DNA from: a bacterium
GTDB taxonomy: Bacteria > Verrucomicrobiota > Verrucomicrobiia > Opitutales > UBA953
Direction: 5' to 3'
Assembly (NCBI GenBank): GCA_009926645.1
Contig: RFOO01000005.1
Location: 1-15,853 of the forward strand
Length of the DNA: 15,853 nucleotides
The position numbers were made by a program, and so were the translations under genes. The notes under the pieces were generated by a model, which saw only the letters and a list, made by a program, of their open reading frames with translations, made no database searches and had not been told where the DNA came from. This document shows, piece by piece, positions 1 to 7,281 of the stretch (position 1 is its first letter; every line of letters begins with the position of its first letter).

Positions 1-728
1 CCCTGCCCCGCGGTTCGAATCATGGTATTCATGCCGATAATCCGGCCTTCGAAATCAATCAAGGGTCCACCCGAATTTCCCGCATTAATGGGGGCATCGG
101 TTTGGATAAAATCTTGGTAAAGTAAGCCGACACCCGTATCTGAACGACCCAAAGCAGAAACGATGCCTGAAGTAACCGTCATCCCCACACCCAAAGGGTT
201 GCCAATCGCGAAAACGGTATCCCCTACTCGTAATTGATCGCTATCAGCAAAACGAGCACAAGGAAGATTGCGTTCGGGAATTTTTAGAATGGCTATGTCC
301 GTAGAATCATCCGACCCCAAAACAGTAGCTTTAAATTCACGGCGATCAGAAAGCATCACATAAGCAGTCTTTGCTAAAGTATTATTAGGCATCATAACCA
401 CATGCCGATTCGTGATAACATAGCCATCGGAGTGAATAATAGTACCCGACCCAAGGCCGATAAACATTTGTACCTCTCCCGTCTGTGAATCGACTTTAAT
501 ATCGGAGCGATCAAGGCGACCTCTTAACCGACGAATGTATTCAGGCGGTATCGTAGCCGCCGTTCGGATACTCACCACTGAAGGCATAATCTTCGCTAAC
601 ATATCAGCACTACTAGCGCCATTCACGGATCGATTTAAAGCCCGTGCATCAGATTCAAAACTTACTGCCGCACAAACCACGACGGGAAGAAGCGCTAAGG
701 CGATGAGCAAACGACTCATACTCATCAT
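1..728 (-). CDS. HtrA/DegP-like serine protease (S1C), N-terminal part, cut by left edge
   Basis: About 242 residues are visible; the gene runs off the left edge, so any PDZ domains lie outside. It should be an envelope protease for misfolded or damaged proteins. The start is a cluster of in-frame ATGs at 728, 725 and 719. The first residues form a hydrophobic signal peptide (SRLLIALALLPVVVCA), so the protein is exported. Numbered from 728, the complete trypsin-fold triad is visible: H109 in VITNRHVV, D144 in STDIAILKI and S219 in the loop NAGNSGGPL. GSGTIIHSDGYVITNRH is also typical of the family. It begins 32 bases after the smc stop on the same strand and is probably co-transcribed with it. 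No Shine-Dalgarno precedes the start. Family assignment is secure; Deg subtype cannot be decided without the C-terminus. Confidence 0.93.
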   Translation of the reverse strand, partial: MMSMSRLLIALALLPVVVCAAVSFESDARALNRSVNGASSADMLAKIMPSVVSIRTAATIPPEYIRRLRGRLDRSDIKVDSQTGEVQMFIGLGSGTIIHSDGYVITNRHVVMMPNNTLAKTAYVMLSDRREFKATVLGSDDSTDIAILKIPERNLPCARFADSDQLRVGDTVFAIGNPLGVGMTVTSGIVSALGRSDTGVGLLYQDFIQTDAPINAGNSGGPLIDFEGRIIGMNTMIRTAGQ

Positions 729-760
729 TGAAACCAAGTCGGCAGGTAAATCAAGCGACC

Positions 761-3700
761 TCAGCGTGCCATCGTGAAACCACCGCCTGGAGCGGAAGGC
801 TCGGCCTCATCTCGATCCTTATTAAATCGCATCGAGAATAAACGCGTCACCCCGCGCTCCTGCATGGTTGCGCCAAAAATGGCATCCGCAGCTGAAACCG
901 TTCGCTTATTGTGTGTAATAACGAGGAACTGAGAGAATTTAGTAAAGTCTCGGATGATTTCCGTAAAACGGGAAACGTTGATGTCATCCAAAGCTGCGTC
1001 TAACTCATCAAGTACACAAAGGGGTGATGGCTTTACCATATAGATAGCGAACAATAAGGCCACGGCAGTCATTGTCTTTTGTCCGCCAGAAAGCAGAGAA
1101 ATAGCCTTTAACTTAGTACCAGGAGGGTTGGCGATGATATCGATGCCACTCTCCAGCGGATCTTCCGACTGCACAAGCTGAAGGTCCGCCGAACCACCGA
1201 CAAACAATCTCTCGAAAGTGTACTTAAAGTTTTTTCTTACTTGCTCAAAAGTATCGGTGAAAAGTTTGAGAGAGGTTGAATTCAACTCTTCAATCGCTTT
1301 GGTTAACTCTTCTTTCGCTTTCCACAAGTCATCGCTTTGCTTGGTTAAAAAGTCATGTCGTTCGCGAAGAGATGAATATTCTTCAACAGCCACGAGGTTA
1401 ACCGAACCCATACCAGCCATGCGATCGCGCAATTCGGCCATCTCTCGGACTAAAGGAGGCCAGTCCGTCGACTCCAATTTAGCCAAATCTTCGGCCGTTG
1501 GTTCACCGCGCACTTCAGAGGTGCGACGTTTTGCAGGGGCAGATTCTTCTTCTGACTCCTCCAAATCATCAAACCCCGTCGCCCCTTCGGGATCCCCTTC
1601 TGCCAGCCAAAGTTGAAGACGCCAATCCACTGAGGAAACCTCCAATTGATGATCTGATTGAACTTTCTCACTGATAAATCCGCACTGTGAATTTTGCTCA
1701 GCGAGTGAGACTTCCAAAATCTTTAAGCGATTTTCCGTTTCGCGCAGACGTTCCCGATCCACCGATAACACTTTTTCTTCGGACTCTAAAATACCATCTT
1801 TCTGACTCAACTCATCGCGCACAGCCGTCAAAGCCAATTGCGATGCCTCAATCTCAGCCGCTCGCTGTAACGAATTATTTCGGGCAGCTTCGGCCTGTGT
1901 TTTTAAATCCGCAATTAAGCGCTCATTGTTTTCTGCCTCCACGCGTCGTGCAGCCAAACGAGTTTGGGCATCAGCCCTGCGCGATTCCAAATCCGCCAAC
2001 TCACGTCCAGCGAGTTCGAGCTTCTGGCGCTGTTCTGCTAAGGAAAGCCTAACTTCTCCCAAAGAATTGCGACGCACATCTGCCTCTTGTCGTCGTTTCT
2101 CCACTTCTTGTTCGGCAACCAGAATAGCCTGACGCAACGCCGCCACTTGGCTGTCTTTGGCCGAGAGAGTCTCTTGGGCACGGTCGCGTCGCTGCACGGC
2201 TTCAGCCTTAGCTGCCTCTGTTTCAGTCAACTGGCGTTGTTCTCGGGAGAGTCGTTCATCGACAGCCGTCAAAGTAGCTCGGGCAGATTGTTCATCCGCT
2301 TGAGCAACGGAGAGTTCCTGTGTGGCAAACTGTGAGGCTGTTCGAAGTTGCGTAACTTGAACCTCATTTTGGTCTATTGCGGACTGCAAAGCTAAGGCTT
2401 TTTCATTCAAAGTTGTGAGCTTGTCATTTTCCGTCTCAAGTTGCGCACGCACCGTACGAATTTCGCTTTCTCTTGAGAACACACCCGAACCAGAGCCCGT
2501 AGAGACTTTCTTTGGACGGCCTGCAAAAACCAAACCTCGGCGATCCATCAGATCCCCCGAAGTGGTAGCAACGAGGAAAAAATCAAAAGAAGAATGACTC
2601 CGCCACCACTGAATGAAATCAGGCAAGCTCTCACAGAGATAACAGCCATCAAAAAGATTAGAAAGTAAACGCTGATGGGCCGATGACTTTGCTTGGACGG
2701 CTTGTGCCGCAGGGCGAAGCCAATTGGGCGCACTCACGGGAGAAGGAGTAGCCAAGGGGACTTCCACTTGGAACACGGCACGACCTAATTCGCGCTGTGT
2801 AATTTGTGCAACCACACCGGGAAGAAACTCCGAACTCTCCAAAGCGACAGCTTCCGATGCGGCTCCCAAAATATTTTCCAGAGCTCCAGCGACGGAAACA
2901 TCGGTCACCGTTACCAAATCAGCTAGTGCCAGCGCTTTGCCAGCAGGCACACCTTCCGCAAGCTCCCCGCGCAATACAGCTTTGGCCGCATCAGAAAAAC
3001 CCTCAAGGCGAGACTGCATTTGCTCCAACATGCCCAACTGTGCAGAAAGCTTAGCTACTAACCGATCTTGTTCGGAAATCGATAACTGCAAATTACGGAA
3101 CTGTGTCAGCAACTCACGTCCAGCCTCCATGCTGGTTTGTTCTGCGGCTCGAGCCGACTGCAGGTCAGCATGACGTGCACTAACGACTCCAGCACAATCA
3201 TTGGCTCTTTGCTCAACGGCAATACGCTCATCCCTCGCCTGTGACAATGAACTCGTGAGGTCGACTTGTCGTGCCTGATAACCACGCAAATCAACTTCAA
3301 GATTCGTGACATCAGCTCGAGCACGAGTCATTTCACCTTCAGCGACTAAAACATCTTGGCGAGCCTGTCGTAAACGCGCCTCGGCTTCAGCGAGTGAACG
3401 CGTCGACTGGTCAACTTCAGCGGTTTTTTCTCGGAACGAAGCATCTGCCTGACTCACATCGCTGGCGACAGCGGTTTTGACATCGGAACTTCCTTGTAGA
3501 CGGGCGGAGAATTCGGCAATGGCCTGCTCAGCCTCGGCTGCTTCGTGTCGAATATCCTTGAGACGTTGAGTTAAATCGGTGGCGCGTAAATCGGCGGTTC
3601 GGGCTTCGGCCTCAGCATTTTCTCGGGCGGTGCGAATTTCAAAAAGAGCCTGCTGCGCTCGTTGCACTTGTTCGGCCAGTTCAATTCTGGCTGCACGTGT

Positions 3701-4513
3701 AGTGCTCAGGGCTGCTTCGCGATTTCTTAAATCTTCTGCCAAGCCATTAACTTCTTCCCGACAGAGAGTGGCGTCGGTCTCGAGCTTTTCTACCTGTGCT
3801 TTACGTTCAAAAAACTGCTTTGCTTGCCACGCTAAATCTAAATGCGAGAAGCGATGCTTCAAACGGCGATACCGCAGAGCTTTTGAGGCTTGTCGACGCA
3901 AACTCGCAATTTGACGTCCCACTTCTCCAATCACATCGGTTACTCGAGCCAAATTAGCATCAACGCCTGACAACTTATTGAGCGCTTCTTTACGCTGTGA
4001 TTTATAGCGAGTGATTCCTGCGGCCTCCTCAAAGAGTGTGCGTCGCTCAGCAGGATTAGCCGAGAGAACTTGGTCGATTTGACCCTGCACCATAAAGGAA
4101 TAGGACATGCGCCCAACCCCCGTATCCATAAACAATCGCTGTATATCTTTTAAACGAGCCGGTTTGCCGTTGATAAAATAATCGCTCGCACCTTCGCGAT
4201 AAAGGCGACGCATCACAGAAACCTCAGCGAAAGCTGTTCCCAATTCTCTTTCGCAATCGGTAAAAACTAATTCGACTTCACATTGGGGCATCGGTTTACG
4301 CCGATCGGTTCCACTAAAAATGACGTCTTGCATGCTTTGACCACGCAAGGATTTGGCACTTTGCTCACCAAGCACCCAGCGAATCGCATCGACGATATTC
4401 GATTTACCGCAGCCGTTGGGGCCCACGACAGCCGTAATTCCAGGCCCGAGCTCAATCCGAGTGCGGTCTGCAAAACTTTTAAATCCGTTGGCGACGATTT
4501 CCTTGAGGTACAT
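761..4513 (-). CDS. smc: Chromosome segregation protein SMC
   Basis: Structural-maintenance-of-chromosomes ATPase, which dimerises and with ScpA/ScpB organises and segregates the chromosome. The chosen ATG at 4513 gives 1250 residues beginning MYLKEIVANGFKSFADRT, the usual SMC N-terminus; the frame stays open to a GTG at 4594 that would add 27 non-conserved residues. Visible in order: Walker A GPNGCGKS at 31-38; a long coiled coil rich in E, R, A and Q; a central hinge near 500-680 (including KALALADLVTVTDVSVAGAL and LMDRRGLVFAGRPKK); the returning coil; ABC signature LSGGQ at 1141-1145; Walker B LCVLDE at 1165-1170 with D1169 and E1170; then the D-loop DAALDD. The protein is a little longer than the usual 1150-1200. 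Part of the excess is an acidic, probably disordered insertion near residues 970-1015, just before MGSVNLVAVEEY. It is divergent from rpsU and 32 bases ahead of the protease gene. Confidence 0.97.
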   Translation of the reverse strand: MYLKEIVANGFKSFADRTRIELGPGITAVVGPNGCGKSNIVDAIRWVLGEQSAKSLRGQSMQDVIFSGTDRRKPMPQCEVELVFTDCERELGTAFAEVSVMRRLYREGASDYFINGKPARLKDIQRLFMDTGVGRMSYSFMVQGQIDQVLSANPAERRTLFEEAAGITRYKSQRKEALNKLSGVDANLARVTDVIGEVGRQIASLRRQASKALRYRRLKHRFSHLDLAWQAKQFFERKAQVEKLETDATLCREEVNGLAEDLRNREAALSTTRAARIELAEQVQRAQQALFEIRTARENAEAEARTADLRATDLTQRLKDIRHEAAEAEQAIAEFSARLQGSSDVKTAVASDVSQADASFREKTAEVDQSTRSLAEAEARLRQARQDVLVAEGEMTRARADVTNLEVDLRGYQARQVDLTSSLSQARDERIAVEQRANDCAGVVSARHADLQSARAAEQTSMEAGRELLTQFRNLQLSISEQDRLVAKLSAQLGMLEQMQSRLEGFSDAAKAVLRGELAEGVPAGKALALADLVTVTDVSVAGALENILGAASEAVALESSEFLPGVVAQITQRELGRAVFQVEVPLATPSPVSAPNWLRPAAQAVQAKSSAHQRLLSNLFDGCYLCESLPDFIQWWRSHSSFDFFLVATTSGDLMDRRGLVFAGRPKKVSTGSGSGVFSRESEIRTVRAQLETENDKLTTLNEKALALQSAIDQNEVQVTQLRTASQFATQELSVAQADEQSARATLTAVDERLSREQRQLTETEAAKAEAVQRRDRAQETLSAKDSQVAALRQAILVAEQEVEKRRQEADVRRNSLGEVRLSLAEQRQKLELAGRELADLESRRADAQTRLAARRVEAENNERLIADLKTQAEAARNNSLQRAAEIEASQLALTAVRDELSQKDGILESEEKVLSVDRERLRETENRLKILEVSLAEQNSQCGFISEKVQSDHQLEVSSVDWRLQLWLAEGDPEGATGFDDLEESEEESAPAKRRTSEVRGEPTAEDLAKLESTDWPPLVREMAELRDRMAGMGSVNLVAVEEYSSLRERHDFLTKQSDDLWKAKEELTKAIEELNSTSLKLFTDTFEQVRKNFKYTFERLFVGGSADLQLVQSEDPLESGIDIIANPPGTKLKAISLLSGGQKTMTAVALLFAIYMVKPSPLCVLDELDAALDDINVSRFTEIIRDFTKFSQFLVITHNKRTVSAADAIFGATMQERGVTRLFSMRFNKDRDEAEPSAPGGGFTMAR
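1470..1605 (-). other. Acidic low-complexity insertion in SMC
   Basis: This segment of smc encodes roughly residues 970-1015. It reads from LAEGDPEGATGFDDLEESEE through SAPAKRRTSEVRGEPTAED: acidic, with Gly/Pro/Ser and a short basic patch, and no heptad pattern. It lies between the end of the returning coiled coil and the conserved MGSVNLVAVEEY segment that enters the C-terminal head. It is probably a flexible loop. The limits are approximate. Confidence 0.6.
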
Positions 4514-4549
4514 CGAGGGGTGGTTAGGCAACGATTGCCCTAGGATAAC

Positions 4550-4565
4550 CTCGCCGCAAGGCGAG
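4550..4565. repeat. Perfect hairpin with GNRA-type loop between smc and rpsU
   Basis: CTCGCC-GCAA-GGCGAG is a perfect 6-bp GC-rich stem with a GCAA tetraloop when read on the plus strand. It lies 98 bases before the rpsU ATG and 36 bases before the chosen smc ATG. Which transcript carries it is unknown, because no clear promoter can be placed. It is not followed by a T-tract on either strand, so it is not an ordinary terminator. Confidence 0.5.
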
Positions 4566-4663
4566 ATATAGGCATTTCGGGGTGAGTTATTCACGATGAA
4601 AAGCCGGTTTCGTGATTGACGACCCCTCCCTCACTCTGTTGCCTCGACCCTCCAACTGCTACT

Positions 4664-4864
4664 ATGTCTGTAGAAATCAAGATTCGCAAAGGTGAGACCG
4701 TCGATAAAGCTCTCCGCCGTCTTAAAAAGAAGGTCGACCGTGAAGGCATCATCAAAGATGCACGTGCTAAGCGTGGCTACGAAAAGCCCTGCGAGCGTCG
4801 CCGTCGTAAAGAGAAAGTGAAGAACTTTAACAGTTATCTCCGCAAGAAGTGGGACAACGCCTAA
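4664..4864 (+). CDS. rpsU: 30S ribosomal protein bS21
   Basis: Small basic protein of the 30S platform, near the 3' end of 16S rRNA, involved in translation initiation. It has 66 residues. The start MSVEIKIRKGETVDKALRRL matches the family; an in-frame ATG at 4616 would add 16 residues of no family character and is rejected. Conserved parts visible are DKALRRLKKKVDREGI (helix 1), the YEKP turn at 39-42 and a run of Arg/Lys from 45. The C-terminal part carries aromatic residues F55, Y58 and W63. There is no Shine-Dalgarno; the leader is pyrimidine-rich and contains CCTCC twice (4625-4629 and 4649-4653). The gene stands alone, divergent from smc and followed by its own terminator, not in the rpsU-dnaG-rpoD order known from Escherichia coli. 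Confidence 0.96.
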   Translation: MSVEIKIRKGETVDKALRRLKKKVDREGIIKDARAKRGYEKPCERRRRKEKVKNFNSYLRKKWDNA

Positions 4865-4886
4865 TCCTAGGCTAATCCTCTTTCCC

Positions 4887-4919
4887 AAGACCCGCCTCTC
4901 CGGCGGGTCTTTTGTTTTC
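4887..4919 (+). terminator. Rho-independent terminator of rpsU
   Basis: AAGACCCGCC (4887-4896), loop TCTCC, GGCGGGTCTT (4902-4911): a perfect GC-rich stem running into a T-rich tract (TCTTTTGTTTT). It starts 22 bases after the rpsU stop codon. Confidence 0.92.
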
Positions 4920-4957
4920 AATAAAAACAAAAAGGGCCGAACCCGAAGGTTCGACCC
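4920..4957 (-). terminator. Rho-independent terminator of glutamine synthetase
   Basis: Read on the minus strand, GGGTCGAACC-TTCG-GGTTCGGCCC forms a 10-bp stem with one T-G wobble and a stable UUCG tetraloop (4957 down to 4934). A T-rich tract TTTTTGTTTTTAT follows. It begins 23 bases after the glnN-type stop at 4981 and faces the rpsU terminator. Confidence 0.92.
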
Positions 4958-4980
4958 AATGAAAACGATGCGACCAAGAA

Positions 4981-7140
4981 TTAGCGCAAGAAGAGCAATT
5001 CTTGATAGGAAGGCAATGGCCAGTACTCGTCAGCCACTACTTCTTCAAGAGTATCCGCTGCGGCACGAACCTTCAACATTGCTGGCAGAATCTTATCGCA
5101 AGCATGGCGGGCATTGCCGTGGCTATCATCCTTCGACTCACTGCGAAGCTTATCGAGAGAATCTAAAGCCGAAGCCAAGTCGTCAGCCAAGCTGATGACT
5201 TCCTTGCGGAGTTTTCCACCAGACTTCGAGTCGGCAACAGGTGTTAAATCGGCGGCATACTTGAGAGCTGCAGGCAAGAGCAAGGTGCGACCAATATCCG
5301 AAACCAGTTTGGATTCAGTATTGATGGTCAGAACATAAGAGTGAGTGTAGATTTCTTCACGAGAAACTAACTCTTCTTTGCTCAAGACATTCTGGCGCTC
5401 GAAAACTTCAATCGTCGACTTAGCAACAATTTCAGGAAGGGCATCCGGTGTCGTGCGAAGATTCTTCAATCCACGCTTAGCGGCTTCTTTATGCCATTCT
5501 TCCGAGTAACCATTGCCATTGAAGATAATACGACCGTGCTTAGTCAGGATGTTCTTCAGAACAGTCTGCAGAGCTGCATTGAAATTGCCCTTCTCTGCTT
5601 TGATTTCTGCAGCTAAATCATCGGCGAGTTTATCCAACGAATCAGCCATGATGGTGTTCAGGACTGTCAAAGGACCAGCGACGGAGAAGGATGAGCCTAC
5701 AGCGCGGAACTCGAACTTATTACCCGTAAAGGCAAAAGGACTGGTTCGGTTACGATCGCCAGCATCTTTAGGCAGAACAGGTAGAGTATCCACACCCAGA
5801 GTCATGGTGCCACCTTTACGAGAACTGGAGGCAGAACCGCTCTTCTTCACTTGCTCAATCACTTCGTTGAGCATGTCGCCAAGATAGATGGAGATGATAG
5901 CGGGAGGAGCTTCGTTCGCTCCGAGACGGTGGTCATTACCAGCAGAGGCAACCGATGCTCTCAGTAAACCTTGGTGTAAATCAACCGCACGGATAACCGC
6001 AGAACAGAAGGCAAGGAATTGAGCATTTTCATGAGGAGCCGAACCTGGCTCCAAGAGATTGCCCACGCCGGCACCACCGAGCGACCAATTAACGTGCTTA
6101 CCCGAGCCATTCACGCCCGCAAAAGGCTTCTCAGCCAAGAGGCAGACGAAACCATGTTTAGCAGCCACACGCTTTAATAGCGTCATGGTCATCATTTGGT
6201 GGTCGTGGGCTACGTTGGCAGATTCGAAAATCGGGGCGACTTCATACTGAGCAGGAGCGACCTCATTGTGACGGGTCTTGATTGGAATACCGAGTTTGAA
6301 GCACTCGCGTTCAGTTTCCATCATACAAGCAAGGACGCGATCTGGAATCGTACCGAAGTATTGGTCTTCGAACTCTTGACCTTTCGCAGGCTTAGCACCG
6401 AAGAGCGAACGGCCACAGGTATAGAGGTCAGGGCGAAGATAGAATAAACGAGAATCAATCAAGAAGTACTCCTGTTCAGGGCCACAGGAAGCACTGATAA
6501 ATCCTGCTTTCTTGCCGAAGAGCTCGAGCACACGATGAGCAGCCTTATTTAAGGCATGCATGGACCTAAGCAGAGGTGTCTTCTTATCCAGAGCTTCACC
6601 CTTCCATGAAACGAATGCCGTAGGGATGCAAAGTGTCGACCCGTTCTCTCCATCAAAAATGTACGCAGGAGAAGTGACATCCCAAGCAGTATATCCACGA
6701 GCTTCGAAAGTTGAACGAAGACCTCCATTGGGGAAGGAAGAAGCGTCAGGTTCGGCTTGGATTAAAGCTTTACCCGAGAACTGGGCTAAAGTGCCAGTAC
6801 CGTGAGGCTCAAAAAAGGTATCATGCTTCTCAGCAGTCGATCCAGTGAGGGGGTGGAAAACGTGAGCATAGTGAGTCGCACCACATTCGAGCGCCCAATC
6901 TTTAATAGCTGAAGCAACGACGTCGGCAGCTGCACTGTCCAACTTAGCACCAGACTCGATGCAGTTCTTAAGCGCCTTAAAGATGTCCTTCGGCAAACGC
7001 TTTTCCATTTTCTCGAGCGAGAAAACATTTTGGCCATAGATTAAATCGATTTTCTCATTACGAAAATCGAAGGTGCTCTGCAGGCGTGGTTGCGAAGCAA
7101 TTGACTCAATTGCATTTCGACGGGCTGGATTGGTACTCAT
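4981..7140 (-). CDS. glnN: Glutamine synthetase type III (GSIII)
   Basis: Makes glutamine from glutamate, ammonia and ATP, the entry point of nitrogen assimilation. The start MSTNPARRNA at 7140 gives 719 residues, normal for GSIII (about 700-730) and far longer than GSI or GSII. The frame extends to 7209, but those 23 residues would cover the probable promoter and leader. Motifs include SFPNGGLRSTFEARGYTAWD (residues 135-154), CGPEQEYFL with paired Glu (219-227), NEVAPAQYEVAP (292-303), NGSGKHVNWSL (344-354), NDHRLGANEAPPA (402-414) and the ATP/glutamate-site segment NRTSPFAFTGNKFEFRAVGSS, split as NRTSPF at 464 and NKFEFR at 474. All are continuous, so the enzyme looks active. Many databases label this gene simply glnA. 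It is monocistronic or loosely linked to the DUF481 gene 141 bases upstream, with its own sigma-54-like promoter and a strong terminator. Confidence 0.97.
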   Translation of the reverse strand: MSTNPARRNAIESIASQPRLQSTFDFRNEKIDLIYGQNVFSLEKMEKRLPKDIFKALKNCIESGAKLDSAAADVVASAIKDWALECGATHYAHVFHPLTGSTAEKHDTFFEPHGTGTLAQFSGKALIQAEPDASSFPNGGLRSTFEARGYTAWDVTSPAYIFDGENGSTLCIPTAFVSWKGEALDKKTPLLRSMHALNKAAHRVLELFGKKAGFISASCGPEQEYFLIDSRLFYLRPDLYTCGRSLFGAKPAKGQEFEDQYFGTIPDRVLACMMETERECFKLGIPIKTRHNEVAPAQYEVAPIFESANVAHDHQMMTMTLLKRVAAKHGFVCLLAEKPFAGVNGSGKHVNWSLGGAGVGNLLEPGSAPHENAQFLAFCSAVIRAVDLHQGLLRASVASAGNDHRLGANEAPPAIISIYLGDMLNEVIEQVKKSGSASSSRKGGTMTLGVDTLPVLPKDAGDRNRTSPFAFTGNKFEFRAVGSSFSVAGPLTVLNTIMADSLDKLADDLAAEIKAEKGNFNAALQTVLKNILTKHGRIIFNGNGYSEEWHKEAAKRGLKNLRTTPDALPEIVAKSTIEVFERQNVLSKEELVSREEIYTHSYVLTINTESKLVSDIGRTLLLPAALKYAADLTPVADSKSGGKLRKEVISLADDLASALDSLDKLRSESKDDSHGNARHACDKILPAMLKVRAAADTLEEVVADEYWPLPSYQELLFLR

Positions 7141-7187
7141 TGTTGGGGGATTAGAAAGGATTAAGGTGTTTAATTTCACACAGAAAC

Positions 7188-7203
7188 AGCACTCTATGTG
7201 CCA
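7188..7203 (-). promoter_or_regulatory. Sigma-54-like -24/-12 promoter for glutamine synthetase
   Basis: On the minus strand this reads TGGCACATAGAGTGCT. Against the RpoN consensus TGGCACG-N4-TTGCW it keeps TGGCAC, the exact 10-base gap between the invariant GG and GC, and TGC-T; it differs at two positions (A for the G after CAC, and G for the first T of the -12 box). Transcription would start near 7177, giving a leader of about 37 bases before the ATG at 7140. Control of glutamine synthetase by sigma-54 is known in several phyla; its use here is inference. Confidence 0.5.
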
Positions 7204-7210
7204 CGGCACA
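7197..7210. repeat. Small palindrome overlapping the -24 element
   Basis: TGTGCC-AC-GGCACA is a 6-bp inverted repeat with a 2-base centre. One half is the same sequence as the -24 element (TGGCACA on the minus strand). It could be an operator overlapping the promoter, or merely a by-product of that element. Confidence 0.35.
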
Positions 7211-7239
7211 ACCCCGAATGATTCACATAAAGTTTTGCT

Positions 7240-7267
7240 TAAAAATAGTCATTTGTGTCTATTTTTA
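7240..7267. repeat. AT-rich inverted repeat upstream of glutamine synthetase
   Basis: TAAAAATAG (7240-7248) and CTATTTTTA (7259-7267) are perfect 9-base inverted arms around a 10-base spacer. The dyad starts 14 bases past the DUF481 stop codon (7282). It lies about 63-90 bases upstream of the predicted sigma-54 start. It may be an activator site or a weak 3' hairpin of the DUF481 transcript; there is no following T-tract to support a true terminator. Confidence 0.45.
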
Positions 7268-7281
7268 GACTTTCATTCTAA

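Noticed and set aside
2724..3173. 149-residue open frame on the plus strand inside smc
   Set aside because: It is antisense to the coiled-coil part of smc, has Ser/Ala/Arg-rich composition with no domain, and is explained by the codon bias of smc.
4514..4594. N-terminal extension of SMC from a GTG at 4594
   Set aside because: The 27 extra residues have no family similarity and cover the hairpin; ATG at 4513 gives the canonical MYLKEI start.
4616..4621. TTGACG as a sigma-70 -35 box for rpsU
   Set aside because: No acceptable -10 box lies 16-18 bases downstream, and transcription would begin almost at the ATG.
4616..4663. Longer rpsU start at 4616
   Set aside because: The extra 16 residues are Cys/Pro-rich and do not occur in bS21; MSVEIKIRKGE is the usual start.
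7141..7209. Longer start for glutamine synthetase at 7209
   Set aside because: It would lie upstream of the predicted transcription start and adds residues without GSIII character.
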